Made by a program: the position numbers and the translations under genes. The notes below the pieces were generated by a model. The model made no database searches. It saw only the letters and a list, made by a program, of their open reading frames with translations, and was not told the DNA's origin. A stretch of 64,000 bases of DNA from Utricularia gibba. Lineage: Eukaryota > Streptophyta > Magnoliopsida > Lamiales > Lentibulariaceae. Each line of letters begins with the position of its first letter. The first letter of the stretch is position 1. The DNA lies in NCBI GenBank assembly GCA_002189035.1, contig NEEC01000002.1:3162001-3226000 (forward strand), read 5' to 3'. Below, one piece after another: positions 13,860 to 25,872 of this stretch.

Positions 13860-14640
13860 ATAGTTATTTCATCATTTCTAATATGACAGTCACATTTGTT
13901 AGTTTAGTTTCTGAAGTTCTAGACTTACTCTCCACTTTGCATATACTCTTGTTTGAGGTATGCTTGTTAATGATATTTATTGAATGTTCAACTAGTTTCT
14001 CAAGCAAAGATAGAGCCTCAATAGATGTTTTCTTTTTCAAAAATCCTCCTACTATTGAATCAACCATGGCTCCATCTATGTACAATAATTCATTATAAAA
14101 ATAATTGACAAAAGTTTTGGTCTAAAAGCCATAGTGTGAGCAGCATCTCAAAAGTTTATTAAATCTTTCCCAATACTCGTGAAGTAATTCATTATTCATT
14201 TACTAAATATTACTAATTTCGTTCTAGATTCTCACAATTTTGCATGCTGAAAAATAGTTATTCGAGAATGCTTTCTTCATTCCAACTCAATCGATAATAC
14301 TTCTCAAACTCAGAGAATGAAATCATGTCTTCGCTTCTCCTTCCAATTGGAAGGTTCTCAAACAAATCTATTTTGTTATTTCAATAATCTTGAAGGATGT
14401 ACAAACTATTGTTTTGTTATTCAAGTCCTCATGGGATTTTTCACCAATCTTTCCATAAAATTTCGACAAGAAATTTATCATGACTGGCTTGAACTCATTC
14501 ACTAAATCATTTGGAAATCTACTGCATAAACCTCTATAAATATGATCAGCATCATTCAATTCATTCAAAGTTTTCTTAGGTTCAGTCCTCATTGAAATCA
14601 CTTGGTTTACGGCAAGGAGTTTCCTCAACTTAGCCGCTTC
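13860..14640 (-). mobile_element. Decayed Ty3/gypsy retrotransposon gag fragment
   Basis: Reading the minus strand, broken frames give the gag signature of Ty3/gypsy elements: LHEYWERFNKLLRCCSHYGF, NYFYNELLYIDGAMVDSIVG and GGFLKKKTSIEALSLLEKLV. These correspond to the family pattern 'ESLYEYWERFKRL...LIQYFYEGL...MIDAAAGGALMNKT'. Upstream (about 14630-14370) a more diverged frame may hold the preceding gag part. There are several stops and frameshifts, so it is not functional. No protease, reverse transcriptase or LTR could be attached to it. The lineage (Athila-like) is a guess. Confidence 0.6.
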
Positions 14641-17600
14641 TCTTACTTTATTTCGGTTCTTCCTAGTAGTTCTCTAAACTTCATGATTGAATTCCAGATC
14701 TCCTGCACCACAAGAATGCAAATGCATCAATTAAAAATACAAAATAATTACACACTACTCCTCAACAACGATGCTAATTTAATAAATGAGAATTTTGAAT
14801 GTCGCTAAAATGCTAATTCCTATATCAAATACATTTATAAACCCAATTCATTCAAAATCATTTTGAACACAAAGTATATAATGGTAAAATCGAGGTCAAT
14901 CATAAGGAGCATATGTTTGTATTGTATTTTTCTAATGCGAAATTTCAGAATAATTGTGTTTTTAGTCCTATGTTAAACTAAGAATGGTACACAAGTCCAA
15001 TAATTAAAATTAGATCACAATATAGAATGTAAAAAATATTGATTTTGTATACAAAATACTAGAATGTCTCAAAATAGTTTTGATGATTTGGTATTAAAGT
15101 TTTTAATCTAATTTATAATTATCTAGATGCACAACTTGAAATAATATAGGTATATCCCGATTATTCTTCATATTTTTTGCTAGTATACCTTTTAGTATAC
15201 TTACTTATTCCACACTCAAGTTTACCCATATAAAAAATATATAGAATTAAGTCTACTTAATTCTATTAATCCAACTTGGGATTATCTCCATCGAGCATCT
15301 AATCTATAATGCCAGCCACTCCTATCCTTAAGTCTACCCAAGGAATATAAAAAATGAACTGTTAATGGGTACAATTGTAATTACTTAGTAAATCCTAACC
15401 ATATCACCTTAAAAAATCATAAGTCATTCCTAAAGTCTAAGAAAGCATAATTTCATAAATATAAATTAAAGAAAATATTATAAGCACTATAAGACAAAAA
15501 AATCGCAAAAACCAAATATTCAACAAACTAAAACAAGCTAAAATAAATGTCTATTTTGCATCTGCAATTGTTTACTGTTCAAAATAGTAACACTCAACTG
15601 GTTATCCGGTGGCGGTTCTTCAAATTCGAAGTCTTCTTTAATCTTCCTTCTTCCCCCTTTCCATTGTGTTCTTCTCTTGTCTCATCGAAGCTCTCCTTCC
15701 AAAAAAAATATATCATCTCTATTATTCTTCTTTTCCAATGCAAATACGGCATCTGATACTTTAATGTTCTTAGCTTTAACCTACAAACTTCTGGTGACAA
15801 AGACAATGATTTTTATTCCCCTTTGGATAGTGTGCCCTTTCAACTTGATGCATATGTTTTCAATCCGATTTGTTGCTAATCTTGTTGCTAAGACTCAATA
15901 AATTATTAATAACATAAGGTGAACTAAATCAAAGTTTGACACATAAAATTAAAAACATACTGAATATTATATAAAATGTTAAAAACTACACAAATAAAAC
16001 CTATATTATAGTTAAACATGATGACTTTATAACATAAAAATATTAATAAAGTGTGTGTCATCAAAAATCAATTTGATACTTGTATGTGGATTAACACAAA
16101 TAAACCTTCGAGAGTAGAAGAGACAGTGCTGAAGAAACTACACTCAAAGCCCATTCCAATCATGAATTTTTGTATTGATAGCAATCTATGTCATTGAATC
16201 AACAACTTTGATGATGTCCAACAATCAATTCTTCAAAGCACTAGTAAAAACGTTTTGCCAAAATATTGCACTAAACAAGATGACGCTCTATGAAGATATG
16301 TCTCAATTGAAATATAGAGATGGTGAATTGATACACCGAAGTCAGTTCAAGAACATATTGATTAGGTGGTCGTAATGAAGATGAGTTCTTATAAAGAAAT
16401 CCAAGCTATGCCATTGCATGTTTGTATTCGATAAGGGCTTAAGAAGTTGGTATTTCGAGAAAGGAAATTAATCGTTTATCTACTTCAAAACCTAGGGGCT
16501 AACTATTCAATGGAGTAACTTCCAGAATGAATATATTCAACAAAAGGTCTACCCAATGAAAGTGTCTAAACAATAACTTGACATGCTACTAGTTTTTTCA
16601 TACAATGATGGAAAAGAATATAACAATATTGGTTGACACCCCAACTGCATTCTTGGATGTTGATTAAATATTTTACTGAAAATATCATATTTATAATACA
16701 TAGTAAAAAAAAAATAGAAGATATATTGAGTACCATAACTTTTGCCTAAGCATATAATAAAGAAAGAAGTAAGTATTGAAATTGACTTTTAGTTATGAGA
16801 AAATTGATTATGTGTAATTTATTACAGCTCCAAAGAAACCTTATTTATTTATTTTTATCAAGTTAGTATCTTATTTGTTCATTTTTACCATTTTTCAAAA
16901 CCTTAAGCTGCTCAAAAATATGGAAAAATTCTAAAAGTTGATGAGATTGATTCTATCAAACAGGACAATAAATAGCATCGGACAAAAGATTTATCCTAAT
17001 CAATTCCTATGTTTATTTCTTAGTCACATACTTTGATCTTTGGCAGGAGAGTTAACCATTGTCTCCACAAATGCTTATACACAAGAATAACGAGAGAAAG
17101 CAACAGAAACATGACCTCGGCATTTCTGCGAGCCGACTGACCAGGGAAAAAAGGAACGCAGCAGTCAAGTCCTGCTCTCGCATTCCTTTCCGTGGCCTTC
17201 AGATGAAGATCGCCGGCGGGGAAACCTGGAATCTCTCGTAATCCGGTTTCCATGAGGTGTTTTGCTTTCAACGTGGGAAGGGATAGGGATCGGGAACCAA
17301 TGCAATGCAATGCTGGCGATTCGTGCAGCCATGGGATGGGAACACCAAAACCATGCTCGTAAACTGTGCCACGTGTCACATCATTCAGACCAAGACAGGC
17401 TATTTTGGGCCCAAATGATTGATTGGCTTTACTTGACCTACCCACCCAGCCCACTATCAATAATTTCATTATCTCAATGCAACATTGTCATGTGGGGTAC
17501 GGTACAGCTACCTACAGCTACATAAATAAATAAATAATAATTACTTTAAAATAATTAATAATCAGCAGCAACGCATCAAGGAACACCCGCTTCATTCTCA

Positions 17601-20600
17601 TTTATTGTTGAAAACGAAAACGCAAGGCTTCAGATGTAAAAATAATGACGTACACATATATTTATATTTAGGAATACGAAATTAAATAGTGAGAAAGAGC
17701 TTTTTTAGGGTTGCCAAGCCGCAGGGGACAAATTTAATATGTTGGAAATAATGTGCACCCCTTTCAGCGCTCCACAAGTAGCTATTTTCTCACTTGGACA
17801 GGGACGCCAAATACGCATTTTCCAAAAAAGACCATATTTATTTGTCAGAGAAATTCATGAGATAAATAAAAAAGTGTGGTCCTGGTTAAAATTCGGTGAC
17901 GGATTGAGAATGGTTGCCAAGGACCTCTTATTTGTTTTTAATTTTTAAATTGATTCTATTTATTTTTTGAATATTTTAATATTTAATCGTTTTGTATTAA
18001 AATCATAAATTCAGATTAGGTAATTAAATTGAATTTATTGAATCTAAATTAAATAACAGATTAATTAGAAAAATTATATTATTCAGTTTAGGAATAATAT
18101 ATTTGTATCATAACATTAAATTATATAATAATTTAATATATTAAAATTTATAATACATATTTTATTTTATTAAATTTATAATATAATTATATGTTATCTC
18201 ACAAAAGTTTTAGAATCACAAACTAATTTTATTTTACATAATCTTAAAACTGATTCTATTCTATATAATCTGAAATATACCTTGTAATTACGAAACAGGC
18301 CGGAAGTGACTAATCCCGACCCAAGTGAGGGAGGGAGGGAGCGAGCGGTGGGTTGCATTAAACAAAGTTTAGAAAAGCTGGCAGCATGTGAAATCCGTGC
18401 ATTAAAGGCGTGGGGGGATAGGGCTTGGAAACGAGGCTGTAAAAATGAATATTTATGTGCAACTCGCCACAAAATCTCTATCCGAAACGAATTAATTAAT
18501 TAATTAATAATGGGGGGGGGGGTGGGGGTTCAGGAGGCAGCAGCACCCGACTCAAATTTTGAAATATTAATAATGAATAATGTTATTCCGTACTTGGTGT
18601 GGAGGGGAGGGGAAATACCGTATTTACCCCCACACCCCTTCCTTTTTCAACCACGCCCTCGCGTGGTCCACGCCACCCCTCCCTCTGTCTTTGTCCAAAT
18701 TAATGGCCTGTGGACAAGTAGCAACGGGTAGGGCGGTCAGCGCAGATAAGCTGCCCTGCCCGTCACCCTCAAAATAGTATTTGCAACTCCCACGAAATCG
18801 AAATTTTGGATATATTCGGGACAAATTCAGAATATTTTTTTTGGATTACCTGCATACATGTAATAAATAAATTTTTGTTTCATCATTCATCAAAGAGTTA
18901 ATATAATTAATACGACATAATACATTTTATGAGAAAAATCAAATTATTATCTATTTTAATAGTAATTAATTTTGAACAACACTTTCATTTTCTGTCCCGC
19001 AAACTCCACAGTGAAATGTTTTTAGTTTCCCCTGGGAAGAAGAAATGGACCAGGCCTCACACAAGTACGGTCATGGGAAAAAGACTAAATTTATTTCTTT
19101 AATAATAAAAATAACGTGTAATTAAAATTCAAGTTGTTGGATTTGGTTGATTTCCTTAAAAATTAAAAATACAAGTGGTTATTTATATATGGAATTTATT
19201 TAATTTCGTAAATTATATTTGTGCTGTTCAATTATGCTTTTGAGGATAATTAAAAGGCATTAATTGCGGGGCAGGGCAGGGCAGGGCAGGCAGGTTCAAA
19301 GTGAACATGGGGATGGGAGCTTACCAGCACCGTGATTAATGGTAAATTGGACTAATGGCGCCTTTTTAATTACCCGTTTAGGAATATAACCCCCTTTTAT
19401 TTATTTTAATTAATTAACTGGTCCTTGCTCTTCCCAAAACGCCCTCCTCCAACTCCTCCTCTTTTTTTGTTTTTTTAATACTCATATTGATTTAGATTAA
19501 TTTCGATAATCCAATATATATTTATTTAATAATAATGGGTACGTCTCAACTCCAACTCCATTCAATAATTCAAATCTCGGATTCAGGTTTTGTTGTTCCA
19601 ACCCCATGCAGATAGGGTTTGCATAATGATCAATGACATCTGTTTCTAAATAATCCCATTTCATGATCATCATTATTCATATTCATTGTTGGTAATGTGG
19701 AAATGACATGATTTATATATAGGATCGCTTACTATTTTTTTTATACACACTTTGAGGCATAACTACTTTTGTAATTGATCTTGTAGATATGTCAAGATTA
19801 TTTAGAAAAAGTGATTATTGAGAATTTATCTCTCACTCAGTAAGACCTAATTTTTACATATACAATTGTCATTTTTCTCATACACTTAAAATGCAATGTC
19901 TATTTTTATAATATATCCACATATGTCATCATTTGCAAAGCTAACTTGTCATTTATTACCATGAATAACTGAAACATTGGGTGTTTAAAATCAAGGAGTA
20001 ACATGATATAAATAATATTGGGTGGGTAACTACTAGGTTTGCAATATGGAAGTGACATCAATATAACTTTTGGGAAAGCCAAAAAGGTGTATGTAATCAA
20101 TCACCTTTCATTGGTGGGGATGTTTTGTTCTCAGTTCATTGTCTCCCAACTTTTATGGATTCTAATTGGTGAAAGAGGGTGGTTTTTTTTTTGTTACTAA
20201 AAGAGCATTTTCATCCCTCACCAACCCAAATTCATATATTTTAAACACTTTAATAATTTTAAAACTAATTATATTATGCGTAGTATTGAGTAGAGATTAA
20301 AAAACAGAAAATGATGCTCAAAATGTGATGGAAACAAGTATTATTTTCCGTGCTAAAAGTGATTGGCATATGATGATGATGCCATGCTACAAGAAAATAA
20401 TCATAGTATTAATAATGAATGCTCTTCTTCTCATTGGGTTGTCTAGCTCCTTCGAATCTTGATGAGGTATTATAAGAGAAAGTCATTTAAAAAAGTGATT
20501 ATGCATACATTCTATTTCACATATTAAGTTAAAGAATTTAGATTATGAATGATCAATTTCATCACACACTATTTGACATATGACTAGATCTCTAATTCAT

Positions 20601-21559
20601 TTTCCTGAGGGGAGGGGGCATAAGATAACACATACATAATGGCAGTAGAAGCAGTAGTGGTAGTAGTGAGTAATCATGTTGGTTTGTGAATAATGGGAGG
20701 GTAAAAGAGTCAATTCACTATCCGGCGGTCGGTAAAGTGAGTAGGAATCTTTCTTTCTTACCGTGAGGGAGGGCGGTAGGGGGGCTGCATCACAAGCGAC
20801 AAGCGCGTAGGCGCCCATAATGCAGCGAAGCAGTAAAAACACACATATGACATATGGCGCGGGCGGGCGGGCGGGGGTAGAATAGGGAGGGAGTAAAAAA
20901 TGAAATTAGTTGGGGAGGGCATTTTCGTCCGCACAGGGCGCACGAGATCTGGGCCTCCGCGGTCGCCATGTCATTATCGCGAAAGATATGTGAAAGCGAC
21001 GTCTCTTGTATTTTTCATTCAACATACTGTTTATTGGGCACTCCACCAGTGGGGAACACGCAAGATTGTAATAATGTACGCTGTTCTTGGTGTTATTACA
21101 CTCCTCTATGCCCCTCCTCCTTCTGCCACTTCCTACCGCAAAAAAAGTGCAACAGTGAATACAGCAAGAAAAGAAGCCTTCTGGGGGCCTCCGGTGGAAA
21201 ACACCTTATCTCAGGTCTGAGGAGAATCCATACCCACATCATATCATATCTTGGATAACAAGAAGAAGAAGAACAAGACTTGGTGGTGTTGGCAGCTGCA
21301 GATCTGCGTGTGTTTTGGTGGTTTCAGCTGCTCGAGCTTGCTTTTGTTTTCCCTTTCGGCTATTGGGGTCTGCCTCGAAGCTTTGTCCTCTTCTGCCCAC
21401 GATGGGGCTGTGATAAAATCTCTCTTTTTTCTCCTTTTTTTCTTTTGTCGCGCAGAACTTGTTTTCAGAGGTGTTGCCCCCTTTGTGGAACTTCAAAGGG
21501 GAGGAGGGTTTCTAGAGGGCAAGGAATCAGCTTTCTATTCATAGGTTGCAGAGGGTTTG
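14641..21559. other. Long gene-poor stretch, including upstream region of the cytokinin receptor
   Basis: Mostly AT-rich sequence with no convincing coding region. A 149-codon ATG frame at 17020-17469 (minus) sits in a locally GC-richer patch but matches nothing known to me. There are simple repeats (ATTA repeats near 18490, a G10 run near 18511). Two G-rich clusters lie at 19268-19291 and 20861-20877, and a C/T- and GC-rich stretch at 20.6-21.5 kb is the probable promoter and leader of the kinase gene starting at 21560. Degenerate retroelement sequence may extend into 15-16.6 kb, but I could not identify domains there. Confidence 0.5.
20861..20877 (+). promoter_or_regulatory. Potential G-quadruplex in kinase upstream region
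   Basis: Four G tracts separated by single C residues (GGGCGGGCGGGCGGGGG) lie about 680 bases upstream of the cytokinin-receptor ATG, on the coding strand. The pattern fits the usual G-quadruplex rule. Whether it is in the promoter or the transcribed leader is unknown, and no function is shown. Confidence 0.4.
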
Positions 21560-24500
21560 ATGATTTTATGGGCTTGGAATTGGTCATTGAATAACACAAG
21601 GAGTGTTTATTGGACGGCTGCGAAGATGAAAGGGTTCCATGTAATAGCGATGAAAGTGAACGACCAATTGTTTGGCACGAAGAGTAAGTGGTCACTAGTG
21701 AAGATTGCTTCAAACCGCAGAAATTTGGGAATTTGGTTTTTAGTGATTGCTTTTGCTAGTATCCTGATTTATTTTAAGATGGATGCTGATCAAAAAGAAA
21801 GAAGGAAAGAAAGTCTTGTTGGAATGTGTGATCAGAGAGCCAGGATGCTTCAAGATCAGTTCAATATCACCGTGAATCACGTTCACGCTTTAGCTATTCT
21901 TGTCACAACTTTCCATTATTCCAAGACACCTTCGGCAATCGATCAGGTTTGTTTATGAGTTTCTGCACCTTTTGAAGATGAACCCTTCTCAATTTTGGCG
22001 TGTTTTGCGGCACAGTAAGTTGTGTGTGTGTTTTCTTTCAAGAAAAAAGAAAACGAGCTTCTAAGTACTTGGGTTTTCTTATTTTTTTTCTGTTTTGACA
22101 TTTTTGCAGGAAACGTTTGCTGATTACACGGCAAGAACCGCTTTTGAGAGGCCACTGCTGAATGGCATTGCGTATGCTCAGAGAATTCTGCATTCTGAGA
22201 GAGAAGAGTTTGAGAGAACACACGGATGGACCATTAGATCAATGAGGGAAGAACCCGCGCCTGTCAGTGATGAATATGCTCCGGTTATATTTATGCAAGA
22301 AACAGTATCATACATTGAATCTCTCGATATGATGTCTGTGGAGGTAAAGGAATCCATCCAGATCACGGAAAATCCGGTTTTTTGGTTCAGGCACATCACC
22401 ATTTTGGTTTTTGATGCAGGAGGATCGTGAAAACATCTTGCAGGCTCGGGCTACTGGTAAAGCAGTTCTTACTAGTCCTTTTAAGTTGCTGAATAATCGT
22501 CTTGGGGTTGTGTTGACATTTGCTGTTTACAACTCCAAGCTCCCATCTGATGCCACAGTGAAGGATCGTATTGAAGCAACTGCAGGGTACATCCTGTTAA
22601 TCTGTTTTCTAGTTCCTTTTCATTTCAGATGAAACTTGCCTCTTGTATTTTCAGTATTCGAGCAGGGTTTTTGCAATATATAATGAGAAAAAAATGAAGC
22701 CTTCTGTGTGGTTACGGAATATTTCTACTTCAAGGCTACACCGACTACTACCATAATGATAGAGCAAAATTTACTTAATTCGTGGCTTGGTTTTAATTTT
22801 GCTTACACCTTTTTTGGACCCAAAAAACCGTATTATAGTAAATCGACAATAATATTAGTGATACAGAATCTATAGAAACGAGCTCATTAATTGTCTGAAC
22901 ACATTAATGCGTCCAGCCGATGCTCCTTATGTTGATCTGAACAGATTTTGGTGTCTTGCAGGTATTTAGGTGGAGCTTTTGATGTTGAATCACTTGTGGA
23001 AAATTTGCTTGGCCAACTTGCTGGGAACCAAGCAATTGTTGTTAAAGTGTATGATGTTACCAAGCCTTCTGATCCTCAGATTATCTACGGGAATCAGTCT
23101 TTGGATGGTGATATGTCCCTCAAGCATGTGAGCAAGCTTGACTTTGGTGACCCACGTCGTAAACACGAGATGATATGCAGGTACATGCCTTTGTTTTCTG
23201 CATTCAAATCTCTATGTATCATTTGGATATACACCATAGAGGCCAACCTTTTACTTGATAAGTGTGATGCGTTCATTGAGGATGCTTCAAAAGTGGCGAG
23301 GAATTATAGTTCTTAATTTGTGACTGTTATAGGTACCTTGAGAGGGCTCCCATGTCATGGATTGCATTAATGACAGCGGCTTTCATAGCTGTGATCGGTG
23401 GTTTAGTTGGTTATATGATATACGGTGGAGCAGTTCAGATTGTGAAGGTTGAAGACGACTTCAATAAAATGCAAGAACTAAAAGTTCGAGCTGAGGCTGC
23501 TGATATTGCCAAATCTCAGGTGCAGAGAGATTCTTCTTTTGTTCCCCATCAACAGCTTTCCTACAAATCTTCTAAACTGTGGTTTTGATCTTGCTGTTGC
23601 AGTTTCTAGCCACTGTTTCCCATGAGATAAGGACTCCCATGAACGGAATACTGGGTAGAATGCTGTTATATATGGATCATTTTCCGGGTTATTCTGCTGG
23701 TGTAAGTTGGGATCTGAATTTGTTGCTGTGTATTGGTACAGGAATGCTGCAGTTGCTGCTCGACACGGAGCTCACAAGAATGCAAAGGGATTTTGCTCAA
23801 ACAGCTCAAGATTGTGGAGTAACTTTGATAACGTTGATAAACGATGTTCTTGACCGTGCAAAGATTGAAGCTGGAAAATTAGAGCTTGAGTCTGTGCCAT
23901 TCGATCTTCGATCTGTTCTCGATGATGCCTTGTTTCTGTTCTCCGAAAAGTCTCGCCAAAAAGAATTGAGGTGAAGTTTGCAAATTGCACAATCACACAC
24001 ACTGCATATCTTCGTGCTTTCAATGCACAAGATTTATTCCTTTTTTGTTTCAAAAAGTACACCTGAGTTTATGTATATAACTGGATGTTGCAGCTCGCTG
24101 TTTTTGTTTCAGACAAAGTACCTGAAATTGTTGTTGGGGATCCTGGAAGACTTCGGCAGGTCATCATCAATCTTGTCGGGAACTCTGTAAAAGTGAGTAA
24201 TTGATTGGTTTCATTCAACTCTGTTGGTGTATTTTTTGTGTTCTTACTGATTTTGGTCGACCATCTTGCAGTTTACCGAGCAGGGCCATATATTTGTGCA
24301 AGTGCATCTTGCCGAACAAGCAAATTCAGTCCTGGACTTGAAGAACAGACCTTCCACAAACGATGAATCGCTGAAATTCAACACTCTAAGCGGCAAACAA
24401 GCTGCAGATGATCGAAGCAGTTGGGATGTATTCAAGCATTTAGACGATGATGTATTCTTGGATGGCAAAGAAAATGGTCGTGCTGATCAAAATGTCACCT

Positions 24501-25872
24501 TGATGGTGTGGGTTGAAGACACCGGAATCGGAATTCCGGAACATGCACAGCAGCGAGTGTTCACCCCGTTTATGCAGGCAGACAGCTCAACCTCTCGAAA
24601 CTACGGGGGAACGGGCATTGGACTAAGTATCAGCAGGTGCCTTGTTGAGCTCATGGGTGGTCAGATGAGCTTCACTAGCCGTCCCCATATTGGAAGTACG
24701 TTTTCGTTCACTGCACACTTGAAAATGTACAAGAGGGATACGTCCATTGATCTCAAGCGATCTCTGTTGGACGACATACCCATTGCGTTGAAAGGACTCA
24801 AGGCTCTTGTGGTTGATGGCAAGCCAGTTAGAGCTTCTATCACTAGGTACCATTTGAGGAGACTAGGAATACAGTCAGAGACTGTGAGTAGCATGAGAAC
24901 TGCAGCTGCTGTCTTCAGAAAGTACTGGTCTTTGATTTCCAAGTAAGAGCTTCTTTTTCCGCCCCTCATTTTCTGTTTGCACGCTTTTTTAAGCTTTTTT
25001 GCTTTGAAACAGGAATGAAAAACTCCCAGATGTAATTCTGTTTGAAAAGGATACTTGGATATCTGGTGAAGAAAACTGCTTCCCTCTACTCTCAAGCTCT
25101 GGACAAAATGGGCAATCCTGTAAACCACCAAAGATGATCCTTCTTGCGACAAATATCACACCTGGAGAGTCTGATAAAGCGAAGATGGCGGGATTCGTGG
25201 ATACCGTGATCATGAAGCCGCTGAGAGCAAAAGCAGTGGCAGCATGCCTGCTGCAAGTGCTTGGCATCAATGTGAAAAACCAGAATGGGACAGAGGCACA
25301 AGAGAAGTCCAAGAGTCTCCATGGATTGCTCTGCGGGAAGAAAATACTGGTAGTTGATGATAACAAGGTGAACCGTAGAGTTGCTGCCGGTGCCCTCAAG
25401 AAGTATGGTGCTGATGTAGTGTGCGCAGAGAGCGGCCATGAGGCGTTGAAGTTGCTGCAGATACCACATGATTTCGATGCCTGTTTCATGGACATTCAAA
25501 TGCCTGAAATGGATGGGTATGTAAAGAAAACCCTCGGGGCTCGGAGCGCCACCACATTCAGTCTTGCTGATCCTTTGCTGAATGCGCAGGTTCGAAGTGA
25601 CTCGTCGCATCCGAGAGATGGAGAACGAGGTGAACCAGCAAGAGAGGAGCGAGAATGGATGCGAAAGTGAAGGGCTGGTGGAGGAGAAGAGTGAGTGGCA
25701 TATCCCTGTGCTGGCAATGACAGCAGATGTCATCCATGCTACCTTAGACAAATGCCTCAAGTACGGCATGGACGGGTACGTTTCGAAGCCATTTCAGGAG
25801 ATGAGCCTGTATCAGGCGGTGGCGAAGTTCTTCGACGGCGACGGCCCCTCGATCGCATCATCATACTCCTAG
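21560..25872 (+). CDS. HK4: Cytokinin receptor histidine kinase, AHK4/CRE1/WOL type (one frameshift)
   Basis: A hybrid sensor kinase that binds cytokinin through a CHASE domain and passes phosphate His-to-Asp to phosphotransfer proteins. Eleven exons: 21560-21946, 22110-22343, 22420-22586, 22962-23180, 23333-23519, 23603-23654, 23742-23970, 24094-24192, 24272-24942, 25013-25516, 25590-25872. Order of parts: N-terminal membrane segment ([17 protein letters not shown]), CHASE domain ([59 protein letters not shown]), second membrane segment, the histidine box ([18 protein letters not shown]), ATPase boxes ([30 protein letters not shown]), a degenerate receiver, and a true receiver ([14 protein letters not shown]; phospho-Asp in [12 protein letters not shown]). 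The start is chosen because NWSLNN aligns with the AHK4 N-terminus. Exon 7 lacks one base in the A run at 23958-23962; with that base the total would be 1011 codons including the stop. Confidence 0.95.

Noticed and set aside
17020-17469. 149-codon minus-strand ATG frame
   Set aside because: No family resemblance, no splice partners and no neighbouring exons. It lies in a short GC-richer patch where long frames arise by chance; not enough to call a gene.
25092-25769. 225-codon minus-strand frame
   Set aside because: Antisense of the receiver-domain exons of the cytokinin receptor; no motif of its own.
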